From: Acidovorax delafieldii 2AN
Lineage (GTDB): Bacteria; Pseudomonadota; Gammaproteobacteria; Burkholderiales; Burkholderiaceae_C
Length of the DNA: 58,107 nt
Direction: 5' to 3'
Assembly: GCF_000175235.1 (NCBI RefSeq)
Contig: NZ_ACQT01000006.1
Location: 1-58,107 of the forward strand
Shown here in pieces: positions 1 to 9,727 of this stretch. The position numbers were made by a program, and so were the translations under genes. The notes under the pieces are model-generated. The model worked only from the letters and a program-made list of their open reading frames with translations. It searched no databases and was not told the origin of the DNA. Each line of letters opens with the position of its first letter. The first letter of the stretch is position 1.

Positions 1-1
1 C

Positions 2-156
2 TAACAGGCTGCTGAAATACTGCCCGAGGACTCGAAAAATGACAACTTTGAAGGAACCCCACCCCTTGTCAGACCAAAAAAATTGCTTGTAGCCCGTTCT
101 GAGCGGTCGATGATCTTGGCCGCATGCGGACAAGCCAGTATTTCAGCACCCTGCTA
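2..156. repeat. 155-bp element with inverted terminal repeats
   Basis: The sequence at 11-22 is repeated exactly, in inverse orientation, at 136-147. With mismatches the match extends to about 2-24 and 134-156. The 110 bp between the arms hold no convincing gene. This could be a MITE-like element, or two ends of an insertion sequence left after internal deletion. The family was not identified. Confidence 0.5.
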
Positions 157-544
157 AGGCCCTATCAGCAGTACCTTTTCGAGACAGGAAATTCTTTTCT
201 CGCTTTGGGTCGGTTGGCATTTGGCGGCTTGCTTCAGCCCGACATGCAAAACCGCTTCCCTCTCACCTGGTCGGATCGAGCGGCCAAAGTTGATCGCATT
301 AAGCCTTGGACGGCTAACCTACCAACGCCGCTCAGTGAAGGAGGCGTGGGCACATCGAACTTCGACGCTGCGAAAGGCAGGTTTGCAGTTGAGCAGGAAG
401 GTGCCCGCTGTCCAGCGTGCACTTGGCGGGACATCGAATTGACGGCTGCGCTCGGTCTTATGAACGGCAGGACTGCGGTCACGGCCTGGATCGTTGATAC
501 CTCGATCGAATGGGATCACCAACTGTTCCGAGGTTTCCTGCGTA
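157..544. other. gap without a recognisable gene
   Basis: Short overlapping reading frames occur on both strands, but none has a recognisable domain, a convincing ribosome binding site or a homologous look. The stretch sits between the inverted-repeat element and the IS21 end repeats, and is probably mobile-element debris. Confidence 0.4.
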
Positions 545-1365
545 TTTCGGTCAACGTGACCGACCATTTCGATCCATCGTGACCGACGTGCCGAGGGCTG
601 AAGTCGGCGTCATTTCGGCAACGTGACCACGCGTTTCGGTGATCGTGACCGCCATGCTGATGGCGGTGCTGCGCAGAGGTCAGAGTTTAGGGGTATCGAG
701 GTGGTTGATCAGGTCATCGGCTGCGCCTCCTCCTGGGCTGTCTTTGTTGGCTTGGCGGCGGCCCGTGCGGTCTTGCCCGTGCGACGAGATTCACCCTCCA
801 GGTTGAAGCGCCGGCAGCTTTGCATCAACCGGTCAAGGATGGCGTCGGCGATGGTGGCGTCGCCCAGCCAGGCGTGCCAGTGCTCGATTGGAAGTTGGTG
901 CGTGATGATCGTCGCGCGGTGGCCCACCCGGTCATCAATGACCTCCAGCAGGTCACCCCGGGTGACGCTGTCCATCGGACCCGTTCCCCAATCGTCCAGG
1001 ATCAACACATCGACCTTGGCAAGCTGTTCGAGCCAACGTCGGAAGGTGCCAGCGCCGTGCAGGATGCGAAGCTCCTCGGCCAGACGCGGCACCCGCAGAT
1101 ACAGCGCCGAGTGCCCCTGGCGACATGCGAACTGGGCCAACGCGCAGGCCAGCCACGTCTTGCCCAGCCCCGTGGCACCGGAGAAGGTGAGCGTCTCGCC
1201 CCGCTCGATCCAGGTCGACAGAGCGACACCCATCAGGGCGGATCTATCGATGCCGCGCACGCCCTGGAAGCTGGCGTCCTCCAGCGTGGCAGTGGCGTAC
1301 TTCAACTGGGCACGCTGCAGCAGCCGAGCCCGCTTGCGGTCGCCTCGGGCATAGTGCGCCCTGCG
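545..1365 (-). mobile_element. IS21-family remnant (one end plus istB fragment)
   Basis: Four related subterminal repeats of the form TTTCG-N4/5-CGTGACC lie at about 545-562, 567-585, 613-630 and 634-651, just beyond the 3' end of an istB fragment. Multiple subterminal repeats are typical of IS21-family ends. No istA is present, and the istB frame is cut off by a stop at about 1366, so only the istB-proximal part of the element survives. The junction at about 1365 is immediately upstream of the Wadjet operon. Confidence 0.75.
709..1365 (-). pseudogene. istB: IstB-like transposition ATPase, 5' truncated
   Basis: This is the AAA+ helper ATPase of IS21-type transposition, which works with the IstA transposase. 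The fragment shows a Walker A motif (GATGLGKT) and a Walker B-like stretch (VLILDDWG), followed by the usual C-terminal region. Reading upstream of the first possible start (TTG at 1305), the frame stays IstB-like (residues HYARGDRKRARLLQRAQ) until a stop at about 1366. The N-terminal helical domain is therefore missing; intact IstB is roughly 250 residues. There is no istA beside it. It is almost certainly non-functional debris. Confidence 0.85.
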
Positions 1366-1471
1366 CTAAACTGGACTCTATAAATCGTGGGGGGTTCGGT
1401 GCGGGTTTGTTCAAGATTTCTGCGTCGGCATCAAGAAAGCGTGTCTGGAAGGAGGGCACCTTGGAGGATGA

Positions 1472-2914
1472 ATGCAATTCTTCATCCCCCCGCGTGAGCA
1501 TTTCTTTCGTCCGCTGACGCATGACAATCGCGAGTTGTGCGCATTGGTGCTTCGGAAACTCCACGAGCGAGTGCATGGCGCCAACGCCGACTACGCCGAA
1601 GTACTTAACCGCGAGTTGGTACTCGAAGTAATTCTTCATGTGTTAGCAGACCCTGCGCTGCGGACCATGGTTTTTGAGAATGAGCGGGTGATTGGCGCCG
1701 AGGAAGAGCGTAGTTATGCCAGTGATCTTTTGCGCAAGCTTAAAGAGCATGGATGGCTTGAAGACTACCGTGACCCTATCGACCTACGGCCCACCCTCAA
1801 GCTCAGTCGCGCAGGCAAGGCCTTCAGCGAAACCTTCGCCGACCTAGACGACTCGCGCGCCAAGACCCGCCAGCGCAACATGCGCTCGGCCCGCAAGGCA
1901 TTGGCTGCCTTCATCGCCACCCGGGACGCTGACGAACTGCTGGACGCCCACGAGTTCGCCAGCCGCGTGGTGCAGGACCTGCAGGACGATATTGAGTACT
2001 TCCGCCACTTGATCCAGAGCCTGACGCGCGAGGCCCTGGCGCAGAAGGTCGCCTGGAACGAGTTCAATGATTTCATCGAGAAGCGCTTCGCGCGCGAGTA
2101 CGCCGTGCGCCTGGTGGCCGACTCGGCCGAACGCCATCGCGGCCAGATCAACGAAGCATTGGAAGATGTGCGCGCGCTCGACGGCGAGCAACGCGCCGGC
2201 TTAGATGCCCACCTGCTGCAGCGTGCACCTTGGCTGGAACAGATGGCGCAGGGCCGCAGCCCGATGCTGTGGCTCGCTGACCGCATCGAGAGTATGGTCG
2301 ATGCTGCCTGCGGCCTGAAGCTGCCCATGCTGCGCTCGGAGATGAACAACTACGTGCGCCGATTCACCAGCCTGCTGCGGCAAGCGCTGTCCCTGGACTA
2401 CGGTGCCGAGTCCCCGCTGGGCCGCACCATGGCCTGGCTGAAGGAGCAGCCAGGGCCCGCCCGTGAAGGGCTGCTCGACGTTTTGGCCCGGCGCCTGGCC
2501 ACTGCCGAGATCCGTCTTCCCGGCGGCGTGCTGCGTTGGACAGTGCGTGATCGTGAATCAGAGGCCGTAGCGCAGGCACCGCTGGTCGTGGACGAAGCCA
2601 GCCGCCTGAATGCGCTGCTGCGCAGAGCTGAAGCCGAGGCTTTCGCCTTCAGCGATCAGCAGGTGCTGCAAGGCCTCTTGCCTCACCTACAGGGTGGCCC
2701 CATCACGCTGGCGGCATTGCCAGTCGACACCGCCGAGGACGCAGTGCGCGTGTTGCATGCCGTGGGCGCGGCGCGTTCCGCAGAAGGGCGTCGCCTGATA
2801 CAGGCCCGCAAGATGGCAGGACAGGTGAGCACGACTTACTTCCAAGCCGACGACTACGAGTTGCGCGTCGAACCGCAAGATGAGATGGACGTGACATCCA
2901 GCAGGAGGCACTGA
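1472..2914 (+). CDS. jetA: Wadjet defence protein JetA (kleisin-like subunit)
   Basis: First gene of a four-gene operon that matches the Wadjet plasmid-defence system in order, size and overlaps. JetA is the kleisin-like (MukF-like) subunit that bridges the heads of the SMC-like JetC. The 480-residue protein opens with PPREHFFRPL-x3-NRELCA, which resembles the JetA family found outside type I systems rather than the DUF3375 JetA of type I. The middle is a long charged helical region (about residues 110-220). A GGAGG at 1463-1467 lies 4 nt before the ATG and supports this start. The family call leans strongly on context, and the subtype is not settled. Confidence 0.8.
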   Translation: MQFFIPPREHFFRPLTHDNRELCALVLRKLHERVHGANADYAEVLNRELVLEVILHVLADPALRTMVFENERVIGAEEERSYASDLLRKLKEHGWLEDYRDPIDLRPTLKLSRAGKAFSETFADLDDSRAKTRQRNMRSARKALAAFIATRDADELLDAHEFASRVVQDLQDDIEYFRHLIQSLTREALAQKVAWNEFNDFIEKRFAREYAVRLVADSAERHRGQINEALEDVRALDGEQRAGLDAHLLQRAPWLEQMAQGRSPMLWLADRIESMVDAACGLKLPMLRSEMNNYVRRFTSLLRQALSLDYGAESPLGRTMAWLKEQPGPAREGLLDVLARRLATAEIRLPGGVLRWTVRDRESEAVAQAPLVVDEASRLNALLRRAEAEAFAFSDQQVLQGLLPHLQGGPITLAALPVDTAEDAVRVLHAVGAARSAEGRRLIQARKMAGQVSTTYFQADDYELRVEPQDEMDVTSSRRH

Positions 2915-2921
2915 ACACACC

Positions 2922-3611
2922 ATGCTGCAATCTCTGGCTCAGTACATCGAACAGAGGCTGGCGACCGAAGGCGCTGCCAACGTCAAGCCCGCACGCTTCG
3001 CCGAATTGGCCGGGCGGCTGCTGGCCAGCGGTGTGGTGTGGCGCGAGCATTCCCGCCCCGAGGCCGCACTGTACGACGACGCCATCCAATGCGAACAGTT
3101 GCTGCGTGAATGGTTCGCCTGCATCGGCTTCGTGCTGGTCCACGACAGCGATGCCCGCCTGCTGCGGCTGTACCCACCCGGCGAAGGCGGGGGTGACGAC
3201 GAGGAAGACGGGGTGCGCCGCCTGCGCGCCCGACTTTCGCGTGATTTCGTGGCTGCCGTAATCGCCCTGCGTTTTCTCTACACCGAGGCGCTCACCGGAC
3301 GTCGCTCACTGGTGGACGAACGCCTGGCTATCAGCTTAGAGGAGCTTTCACAAGCGGTGGTGTCGCTGTTGGCGCACAAGCTACCCAATGCGGCCAGCGA
3401 GCGCATGGTTCTGTTGCGCGAACTGCGTAAACACCGTGTGCTGCATTTCGTCGAGGGCGACGATGCCGGCGACATGCAGATGGGCCTGGCCGTGCTGCGG
3501 CCGGTGATGAGCTTCGTCAGCGACGAGGCACTGGAAGAGGCATTGCGGATTATGGGCCGCCAGACTCCCCCTGCGCCCGCCGTCAGATCAGCCACCGAGG
3601 ACCGCGCATGA
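2922..3611 (+). CDS. jetB: Wadjet defence protein JetB (MukE-like, DUF4194)
   Basis: A 229-residue protein between JetA and the SMC-like JetC, in the position and size range of JetB (DUF4194, the MukE-like winged-helix partner of the kleisin). It starts 7 nt after the jetA stop, with AGGAGG inside the jetA 3' end as a likely ribosome binding site. Its stop overlaps the jetC start (ATGA), so translation is coupled. An acidic stretch (GGGDDEEDG) at about residue 87 is followed by LRARLSRDFVAAVIALRFLY, which is typical of the helical core. No catalytic residues are expected. Assignment is by context plus general fold features. Confidence 0.8.
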   Translation: MLQSLAQYIEQRLATEGAANVKPARFAELAGRLLASGVVWREHSRPEAALYDDAIQCEQLLREWFACIGFVLVHDSDARLLRLYPPGEGGGDDEEDGVRRLRARLSRDFVAAVIALRFLYTEALTGRRSLVDERLAISLEELSQAVVSLLAHKLPNAASERMVLLRELRKHRVLHFVEGDDAGDMQMGLAVLRPVMSFVSDEALEEALRIMGRQTPPAPAVRSATEDRA

Positions 3612-6600
3612 AGATCGCCAAGCTGCTTACCTGGCATTGGGGTTCGCTGGAAGACCGTGAATGGCCCTTCGCTGACGCCGTTCTGTTGACGGGCGAATCG
3701 GGTTCGGGCAAGTCCACGCTGCTCGATGCCATCCAGACCGTGCTGACGGCCGCGCACCAGCACGTGGTGCAGTTCAACATTGGCCAGGACGAATCCACGC
3801 AGAGTCGGCGTGGCGGCAAGGAGCCACGCACATTGGCCGCCTACGCCCTCGGGCAGCAGGCCGACGGTGTGTTCCTTCGCACCCGCTCGACCAGCTACGC
3901 CGGTATCGTTTTCGAAGCTTCCGAACAGGCAGGCGAGCAGGCCGAGCCTTTCACCGCATTGGTGGGCGTGGAAGCTTTCGTGGACGGCCGGCGCGCCGTC
4001 CTCCAGGGCACACCCCAATTCTTCATCGTGCGCCGGGCACTGTCGCTGGACTATCTGGCACGCCGGGCGGGCGAGGTGCTCACCGCCTCGCCACTGCCGT
4101 TGAAGGAACTGTACGTGCAACTCCAGCACCGCCTGCAGGCCCATGCCGGCAAAGCTGCCGCGGTGGTGCAACGTTTTCCCGACAAGGGCGGCTACCTGCA
4201 GCATCTCTATGGCGCGTTGATGGGCAAGACGGCGGTAGGCGAACACGATGCCACGCGCGCAGCCAAGTCACTTGTCAAGGCCATGGCCTACAAGGAACTG
4301 GGCAATGTCAACGACTTGGTGCGCGACGAGATCCTGGAACCGCATGATTTCAGCAAAGACCTCGACAAAATGCGTGAGCTGATGCGTTCCATCGCCAGCC
4401 TCAAGCTTGAGGCTGAGCGCCTGGCGTTGAATCTGGAGAGGCTCGACACTGCGCAGTCCAGTGCGGACCAGGTCATTGATGAGGCAAGGCGATTCGTCAC
4501 CACCACCATCGCCCATGCACTGCGCACGCGCAGCGAGGCACGGGATGAACTGACCTCGGTGCAGCGCCAGATCGCCACGCAGGACAGGAAGCAGGCACAG
4601 CTGCAAGAGAAACTGGATTCCCTGGAGGCGCAGGAAAAGCAGTTGCGCGGGCAGTTGAGCTTGGTCGAGCAGAAGCTGGCCGGCAGCGATGTGGCGCAAA
4701 GAAAGGCCGCACTCGATGACGAAGTACGCCAGCAAGCTGATCAATTCCGCCTGCACTGGGGCCGCGTGCAAGAAGCCGCGCGCGGCATCGGCGCGATGGC
4801 CGCGCAACTCAAGCAACTGTTGGCGTTGGATCTGTCGGCCGTCCCGGATCTGGCTTCTGCGGTCGCTGCCCTGCAGCCCGCCGCGTGGCGGGTACTTCAG
4901 CCCTGGCCAGCGATGGCTGACACCTACGCGCGCCATGCGGCGCTGGATGTGGTGCTGCCCGCCTTCGAACTGGAAGCCTTCGACGCACAACTGGCCTCCC
5001 TACGCCAGGGTATCCACGATGGCGACGCCTCGGTGCAAGGCGCGGTGCTCCAGGCGCTTACCGATGTGGGCGTGCAGTTGAAAGAACTGGGGGAAGAATC
5101 CGAGCAACGCGACGCCGAACTGCGCCGTCTGCAGGCCGGCCGAGCGCAGGGGCCGAAGGATGCACATGACGCAGTGGCACTGATCGAGCGTGAGCTTCCC
5201 TCGGCCCATCCTCACCTGCTGGCGCAATTGGTGGAGCCACGCCCTGGCACCCGCTGGCAGAACGCCATCGAAGGCTATATGGGAGGTGACCGCTTTGCCA
5301 TCATCGTGGAAGCTGGGATGGAGGCGCGCTGCACCCGGCTGGTCAAGCAGCATTACCGCGTTCGCTCACCCAAAGTCGTGCAGGGTCGCAAGGCGATGGA
5401 GGACACCGAGGGTCGCCAACTGGAGGCCCGGGCTGTGCTGCACGAACTGGTCTGTCAGCACCCTGTGGCCCATGCCTTCCTGCTGGCGCAGTATGGCCGC
5501 GTGCGCAAGGTCGAGAGCGAGGAGGAACTGGCGCGGACCTCGCAGGGACTGATGGAGCAGGGCCTGGGCAGCCGGGGCTATGGCATGTTCGCCTGCTATG
5601 AGCCGGACGAGAAACTTAGCTTTGGTGAAGCTGCCCGCCAGCGACGCCGACAGTGGTGTGAACAGGAGCTGGTGCGGCTGGTGAAGGAAACGCGCGCCAT
5701 GGAGGCGCTGCGCCGTTCATTGCAAACCATCACCCGCCTGTTCAACGGCCCTGTGTTCACGCCATTGACGCCGTTAGTGCTCGCCGTACTGGAAAGCCAA
5801 GCCCAGCACGCTCATGCCGAGCAGGCGCTCAAGGCGCTGGACTTGTCTGCCATCGATACGCTACTGGCCGAGCAGAAAGACCTCATCGGGCGCATCGATG
5901 GAGTGCGGGCGCAGCACAGCGATGAAAAAGAGCAGATGGGCGCCATGAAACTGGCCTTGGGAGGATTGCACAGGCGTGAGGCCGATTTGGAAGTCCGCCT
6001 GCCTGATCTCGACATCGCCTGCACCAACGCCACGGTCTGGGCCTCGCGCTTCGCGGGTGCCGTGCCCACCCTGGCTACCGAGCCTCAATTGCTGGGCGAG
6101 GCCCAGGCACTAGCGGCCGAGCCAGAAACCAGCTTAGACGCGCTGCGCCACCGTGTACAGAGCCTGCGCGAAGGTCTGCCCCGCACACTGCGCGAACTGG
6201 CCCAGGCCGTGGGCACCTACTTGTCCGGCGCGCGAGATGACAGCGAGCGCTTCGCCTGGATCGACCCGCCCCGCAATGTCGATCGCCTGGAAGAACTGCT
6301 TCCTCTGGTCGAACGCACCCGCGCCGCTATTGCCGGACAGGCCCAGCGCCAGCGCGCCATCGGCCTTGCGGACAACGCACGCGCCCTGCGCGAGGCAGAA
6401 GGTCAGTTCAACCACGTTTTCACCAGCAGCTTCTGCTTCAAGGTGCGCGACGATGTCAAGCAAGGTGCGTTGACACTACAGCGCCTCAATCGCCATCTGC
6501 AAGACATCCGCTTCGGCAGCGATACCTTCAGGCTGGAATGGGACTGGGTGCCGCGCTTGCAGAAAGTGCAGGACTTCTTCGAGGCGGTGGAAAGCGCGGT

Positions 6601-7312
6601 CGAAGGGCTGGAGCATGACCGCGGCTCCATCTTCACCTCCCCGCGACTCACCGATGAGCAGCGTGCTACAGCGGAAGAGATTCGTCGCCTGCTGCTGGCC
6701 AATGACCAGGGTGCCAGCGAACGCGCGTTGCGCGAACTGGCCGACTACCGCAACTACCGGCGCTACGACATCCTGCGCACCAGCCTGGTGGGTACCACGC
6801 GGTTGTCCACCTGGGGCACAGGCTCGGGCGGCGAACTGGAAACGCCGTTCTACGTGGTGCGCTCGGCCGTGCTGGCCCATGCGCTCGGGCACTTCGGCCG
6901 CGACCGCCGCGAGGCACCCGCCTTGCGGCTGATGCTCAGCGACGAGGCATTCTCCAAGATGGACGAAACGCGTTCGCGCAACGTGCTGCAGTTCCTGTCG
7001 CAGACACTGGGGCTGCAACTCATCGTGGCCATGCCCACGTCCAAATCGGGCGCGGTTAAACCCGAGTTCGACAAGGAGTTCACTTTCTCCAAGGTGATGG
7101 CACGACGCGATGGTCAAGAACTGTTTATCAGCGAAGCGCAGGAAAAAACGCTCAACCGCCCGGCCCTGGCCCGGCTGTGGGGTGCCCACGCCGAGCGGGC
7201 CCGCGAGGCCGCACGTGCTCAATGGATTGAGCAACAGGGCCAAGAACAGATCCCAGCTCCGACGGCCGAAGATGCCCGCGCGAGCCTGGATGAATGCAGG
7301 CCCTCGCCCTGA
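3608..7312 (+). CDS. jetC: Wadjet defence protein JetC (SMC/MukB-like ATPase)
   Basis: SMC-like motor ATPase of 1,234 residues. The N-terminal head has Walker A GESGSGKST at about 29-37. Long alpha-helical, coiled-coil-rich arms follow (about 270-400 and 690-830). The C-terminal head has a signature-like GTGSGGE at about 1070 and Walker B LRLMLSDEAFSKMD at about 1107-1120. In characterised Wadjet systems this subunit, with JetA and JetB, forms a condensin-like complex that extrudes plasmid DNA and hands it to JetD. It overlaps jetB by 4 nt and jetD by 19 nt. Length and motif spacing are those of an intact protein. Confidence 0.92.
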   Translation: MKIAKLLTWHWGSLEDREWPFADAVLLTGESGSGKSTLLDAIQTVLTAAHQHVVQFNIGQDESTQSRRGGKEPRTLAAYALGQQADGVFLRTRSTSYAGIVFEASEQAGEQAEPFTALVGVEAFVDGRRAVLQGTPQFFIVRRALSLDYLARRAGEVLTASPLPLKELYVQLQHRLQAHAGKAAAVVQRFPDKGGYLQHLYGALMGKTAVGEHDATRAAKSLVKAMAYKELGNVNDLVRDEILEPHDFSKDLDKMRELMRSIASLKLEAERLALNLERLDTAQSSADQVIDEARRFVTTTIAHALRTRSEARDELTSVQRQIATQDRKQAQLQEKLDSLEAQEKQLRGQLSLVEQKLAGSDVAQRKAALDDEVRQQADQFRLHWGRVQEAARGIGAMAAQLKQLLALDLSAVPDLASAVAALQPAAWRVLQPWPAMADTYARHAALDVVLPAFELEAFDAQLASLRQGIHDGDASVQGAVLQALTDVGVQLKELGEESEQRDAELRRLQAGRAQGPKDAHDAVALIERELPSAHPHLLAQLVEPRPGTRWQNAIEGYMGGDRFAIIVEAGMEARCTRLVKQHYRVRSPKVVQGRKAMEDTEGRQLEARAVLHELVCQHPVAHAFLLAQYGRVRKVESEEELARTSQGLMEQGLGSRGYGMFACYEPDEKLSFGEAARQRRRQWCEQELVRLVKETRAMEALRRSLQTITRLFNGPVFTPLTPLVLAVLESQAQHAHAEQALKALDLSAIDTLLAEQKDLIGRIDGVRAQHSDEKEQMGAMKLALGGLHRREADLEVRLPDLDIACTNATVWASRFAGAVPTLATEPQLLGEAQALAAEPETSLDALRHRVQSLREGLPRTLRELAQAVGTYLSGARDDSERFAWIDPPRNVDRLEELLPLVERTRAAIAGQAQRQRAIGLADNARALREAEGQFNHVFTSSFCFKVRDDVKQGALTLQRLNRHLQDIRFGSDTFRLEWDWVPRLQKVQDFFEAVESAVEGLEHDRGSIFTSPRLTDEQRATAEEIRRLLLANDQGASERALRELADYRNYRRYDILRTSLVGTTRLSTWGTGSGGELETPFYVVRSAVLAHALGHFGRDRREAPALRLMLSDEAFSKMDETRSRNVLQFLSQTLGLQLIVAMPTSKSGAVKPEFDKEFTFSKVMARRDGQELFISEAQEKTLNRPALARLWGAHAERAREAARAQWIEQQGQEQIPAPTAEDARASLDECRPSP

Positions 7313-8565
7313 TCATGGTCACGCCCGAATCATCCTCGCTGCCCGATCCGCCTTCGCCGCATCCCTTCCTGCTGCGCTTGGCCCGGTTGCTGCTCGCCAA
7401 GGCTGAGCGCAGCACGGCCCAGGGGCCGGTGCGCCTGCCGCTGGACCGCAAAGCTGCGCCAGATTTGCACGATGCGATGGATGCCGACCAGATCCAGTTG
7501 CTGCGGATGCAACTCGATGACCTGTGTGCCACGGGCTGGGTCGCCTTGCTGCTGGAAGCGCCTCGCGCATTCGCCAGCTTCAGCGACCGCAAGCCCCGGC
7601 TGGAGCTGTGCGATTTCGACGCCCTGGCGGCGTGGGCCGGATATACCCCACAGGCCCAACGCTGGCGCCAGCAATGGCGCGCGCACTTGGCCGCACACTG
7701 GGCGGCGAATCCGCTGGAGGCACCTGCCGATCCGGCCGCCGTGCTCGACCACCTTGCCCGTAGCCCATTGGTCCCTGTGGAAGGATTACCTGTAGAAGAG
7801 GCCACCCGGAGCCTCGCCACCTTGACCAACTTGTGCCGGTCAGGCCGAACTATGGCCCTCCGTGAGGCCTCAGCGCGCGTCTTTCAAGGACGCTCCAAGG
7901 TGTTGGACCATCGAGAGGAACTACTGAAACTATTGGGTGCGACTTCAGGCCAATTCTTCGAGGCGCCAATCCAGTTGCTGCTGGCGCCGCCCAGTCCAGG
8001 GCTTGCGTGCGGCGATGGACGGTTCCCTGCTTTCAAGGATGTGCTGTTTATTGAGAACTTGGTCACTTTTGAGAACATGGCCGACGCACGCGCTTCCGCC
8101 TGGGCGAGTAGCCTGTTGGTTTACGCGGCAGGTTTTAGGGGTAGCGCGCGAAGGCTACGTTCACGCATTGGCTGCCGTCTGTATTTGCGAGATCCTGCAT
8201 GTACGGAGATGCTGCCAGCAATCTGCTCTTGGTTGTTTGACCTCCCGGGGGACTGTCGAGAGAACTCGCAGACAGTGCCTGTGTATTTTTTTGGCGACCT
8301 AGATCATTCCGGTATGCAGATACTTGCCAGCCTTCGAGGGGTATTTCCCCAGGCTGGTGCTTGGCGCCCCGGATATGCCCAATTGGCTGGATTGCTGGCC
8401 AGCGGCCAGGGGCACTCGCCTGAAATGGCGGCTAAGGCTCAGCAAGCGGACCCCGAACGCACTGGATGCTCGTATGCGGACGGAGACCTACTTCCGTTAT
8501 TGCGAAGACTAGGGCGCTTTGTCGACCAAGAAGCTTTCGATTGCGCTGAAGACCTTGACAGCTGA
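7294..8565 (+). CDS. jetD: Wadjet nuclease JetD (Toprim domain)
   Basis: Nuclease subunit of the Wadjet complex, cutting small circular DNA that the JetABC motor has extruded. It has 423 residues from ATG 7294; an in-frame ATG at 7315, just after the jetC stop, is an alternative. The C-terminal half carries the Toprim signatures: an acidic motif FIENLVTFEN (about residue 250) and FFGDLDHSG with the DxD pair (about residue 330). This matches the DUF2220-type JetD family. The N-terminal half is helical and less conserved. No frameshift or missing acidic residue is seen, so the operon looks complete. Confidence 0.88.
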   Translation: MQALALIMVTPESSSLPDPPSPHPFLLRLARLLLAKAERSTAQGPVRLPLDRKAAPDLHDAMDADQIQLLRMQLDDLCATGWVALLLEAPRAFASFSDRKPRLELCDFDALAAWAGYTPQAQRWRQQWRAHLAAHWAANPLEAPADPAAVLDHLARSPLVPVEGLPVEEATRSLATLTNLCRSGRTMALREASARVFQGRSKVLDHREELLKLLGATSGQFFEAPIQLLLAPPSPGLACGDGRFPAFKDVLFIENLVTFENMADARASAWASSLLVYAAGFRGSARRLRSRIGCRLYLRDPACTEMLPAICSWLFDLPGDCRENSQTVPVYFFGDLDHSGMQILASLRGVFPQAGAWRPGYAQLAGLLASGQGHSPEMAAKAQQADPERTGCSYADGDLLPLLRRLGRFVDQEAFDCAEDLDS

Positions 8566-8765
8566 ACGATAAATTTGAAGCCCACAGTGAGTCTTAAGTG
8601 AGGTGAGCCGGGTGGTCGGGCATGACACTCTTGGCTAGGTATTTCACTAAAGTAAAGCGGCGCTAAATCCTCACCGACGAAAGTAGAGTGACGCAGCTGC
8701 CTAAGCAGCAATGGCGCATTTTTCTGGAAATCCTTATAAATCAAAGACTTATTGCTGACGAGTTT

Positions 8766-9257
8766 CTAAGGTTCGTTGGCGTTCCGCAACTGCGGAATGC
8801 TGCGCGGCAGCCGCTTGTTGTGGGCGTGGCGCAGGGTGGCGATCAGCTCCTTGCGCAACTCGCCCACGGGCATGGCATAGATGCAGTTGTAGATGGTCTC
8901 GTGTGACACGCGGTATTCATGGCCGGAGTGATACAAGCGTGCCAGTGTCAGGGCAATCTGCTCGGGCGACCAGCGCAGCCGCAGCAGATGAACAACCAGA
9001 GCCCACAGGATCGAATCGGGGTGCAGCTTGATCGCTGGCCTGCCGCAACGCCTGCGCTGCAGGGACTGGCTCTGGGCATGTGCGTTGCCATAGCCAGAGG
9101 AGCAGTCATTGCGTTGCAGTTCCCGGCTGATTGTCGCCGGTGAGCGGTGCAGTTGCCGGGCGATTGCTCGGTTGCTGTGGTTCTGCTGTTTCAGGCTGGC
9201 AATGGTGACGCGGTCTTCAGGCTGGAGTTGGTGATAGTGCGAGGAGGCGGTTGGCAT
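8766..9257 (-). pseudogene. IS30-family transposase, truncated
   Basis: The N-terminal 150 residues are clear IS30-family transposase: a helix-turn-helix (TIASLKQQNHSNRAIARQL, then SPATISRELQRN) and the segment RWSPEQIALTLARL followed by VSHETIYNCIYA. After about residue 153 (RLPRS) the similarity stops, and the frame ends ten residues later. The whole DDE catalytic domain is absent; full-length members are roughly 320-350 residues. The element's other end, TGTTGCACTTCACTTTTGA at about 9283, looks like an IS30-type terminus. The copy cannot transpose. Confidence 0.88.
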
Positions 9258-9299
9258 CTGCGGACCTTACAGGTTGGCAGATGTTGCACTTCACTTTTG

Positions 9300-9677
9300 A
9301 ATCCGCCCAGCATTCCGACGCAGCAGGCCTTGGCAAAGCTCAACGAGTTCGAAGGAAAGACTCAGAACGCACAGCAGAAACTTGATTTCGAGCTGGCGCA
9401 GAAGCGTGTTGAACAAAACAAAGCAGCAGAAGAGCAGTTTATAGCACGAAAAACTGCGCCTGTTGGAGCAAAGGATTGGTGTGAGCAAAACGTCAAGTAT
9501 TTCGATATGGGGATGCAGATTGATGCAACTTACACGTGCAATACCTATGGCGTAGTCGATGAGGTTATCTTGCGCAATGAAGGGTGGGCGATTATAAGCA
9601 AGCAATCACGCAAGGTGGGTTACTCACCACAATTACTCACCATGTACGACATTGCAATTGAGAAAGTCCCACATTGA
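9300..9677 (+). pseudogene. 3' fragment of an unrecognised gene cut by the IS30 end
   Basis: An open frame of about 125 residues begins inside the IS30 terminus and has no start of its own near the junction. It contains a charged helical segment (LNEFEGKTQNAQQKLDFELA) and then a small domain with two cysteines (DWCEQNVKYF, TYTCNTYG). The sequence looks like real protein, but I do not recognise the family. The missing 5' part is not on the other side of the IS30 remnant (8,566-8,765), so the rest was lost or lies elsewhere. Confidence 0.5.
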
Positions 9678-9727
9678 TTCTGGCGGGGGACCAGCGCTCT
9701 CACTGGCACAATTTTTTGAACCGGTTC

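Noticed and set aside
124-582. A 152-codon frame starting inside the inverted-repeat element
   Set aside because: No domain, no ribosome binding site, and it runs through the IS21 subterminal repeats.
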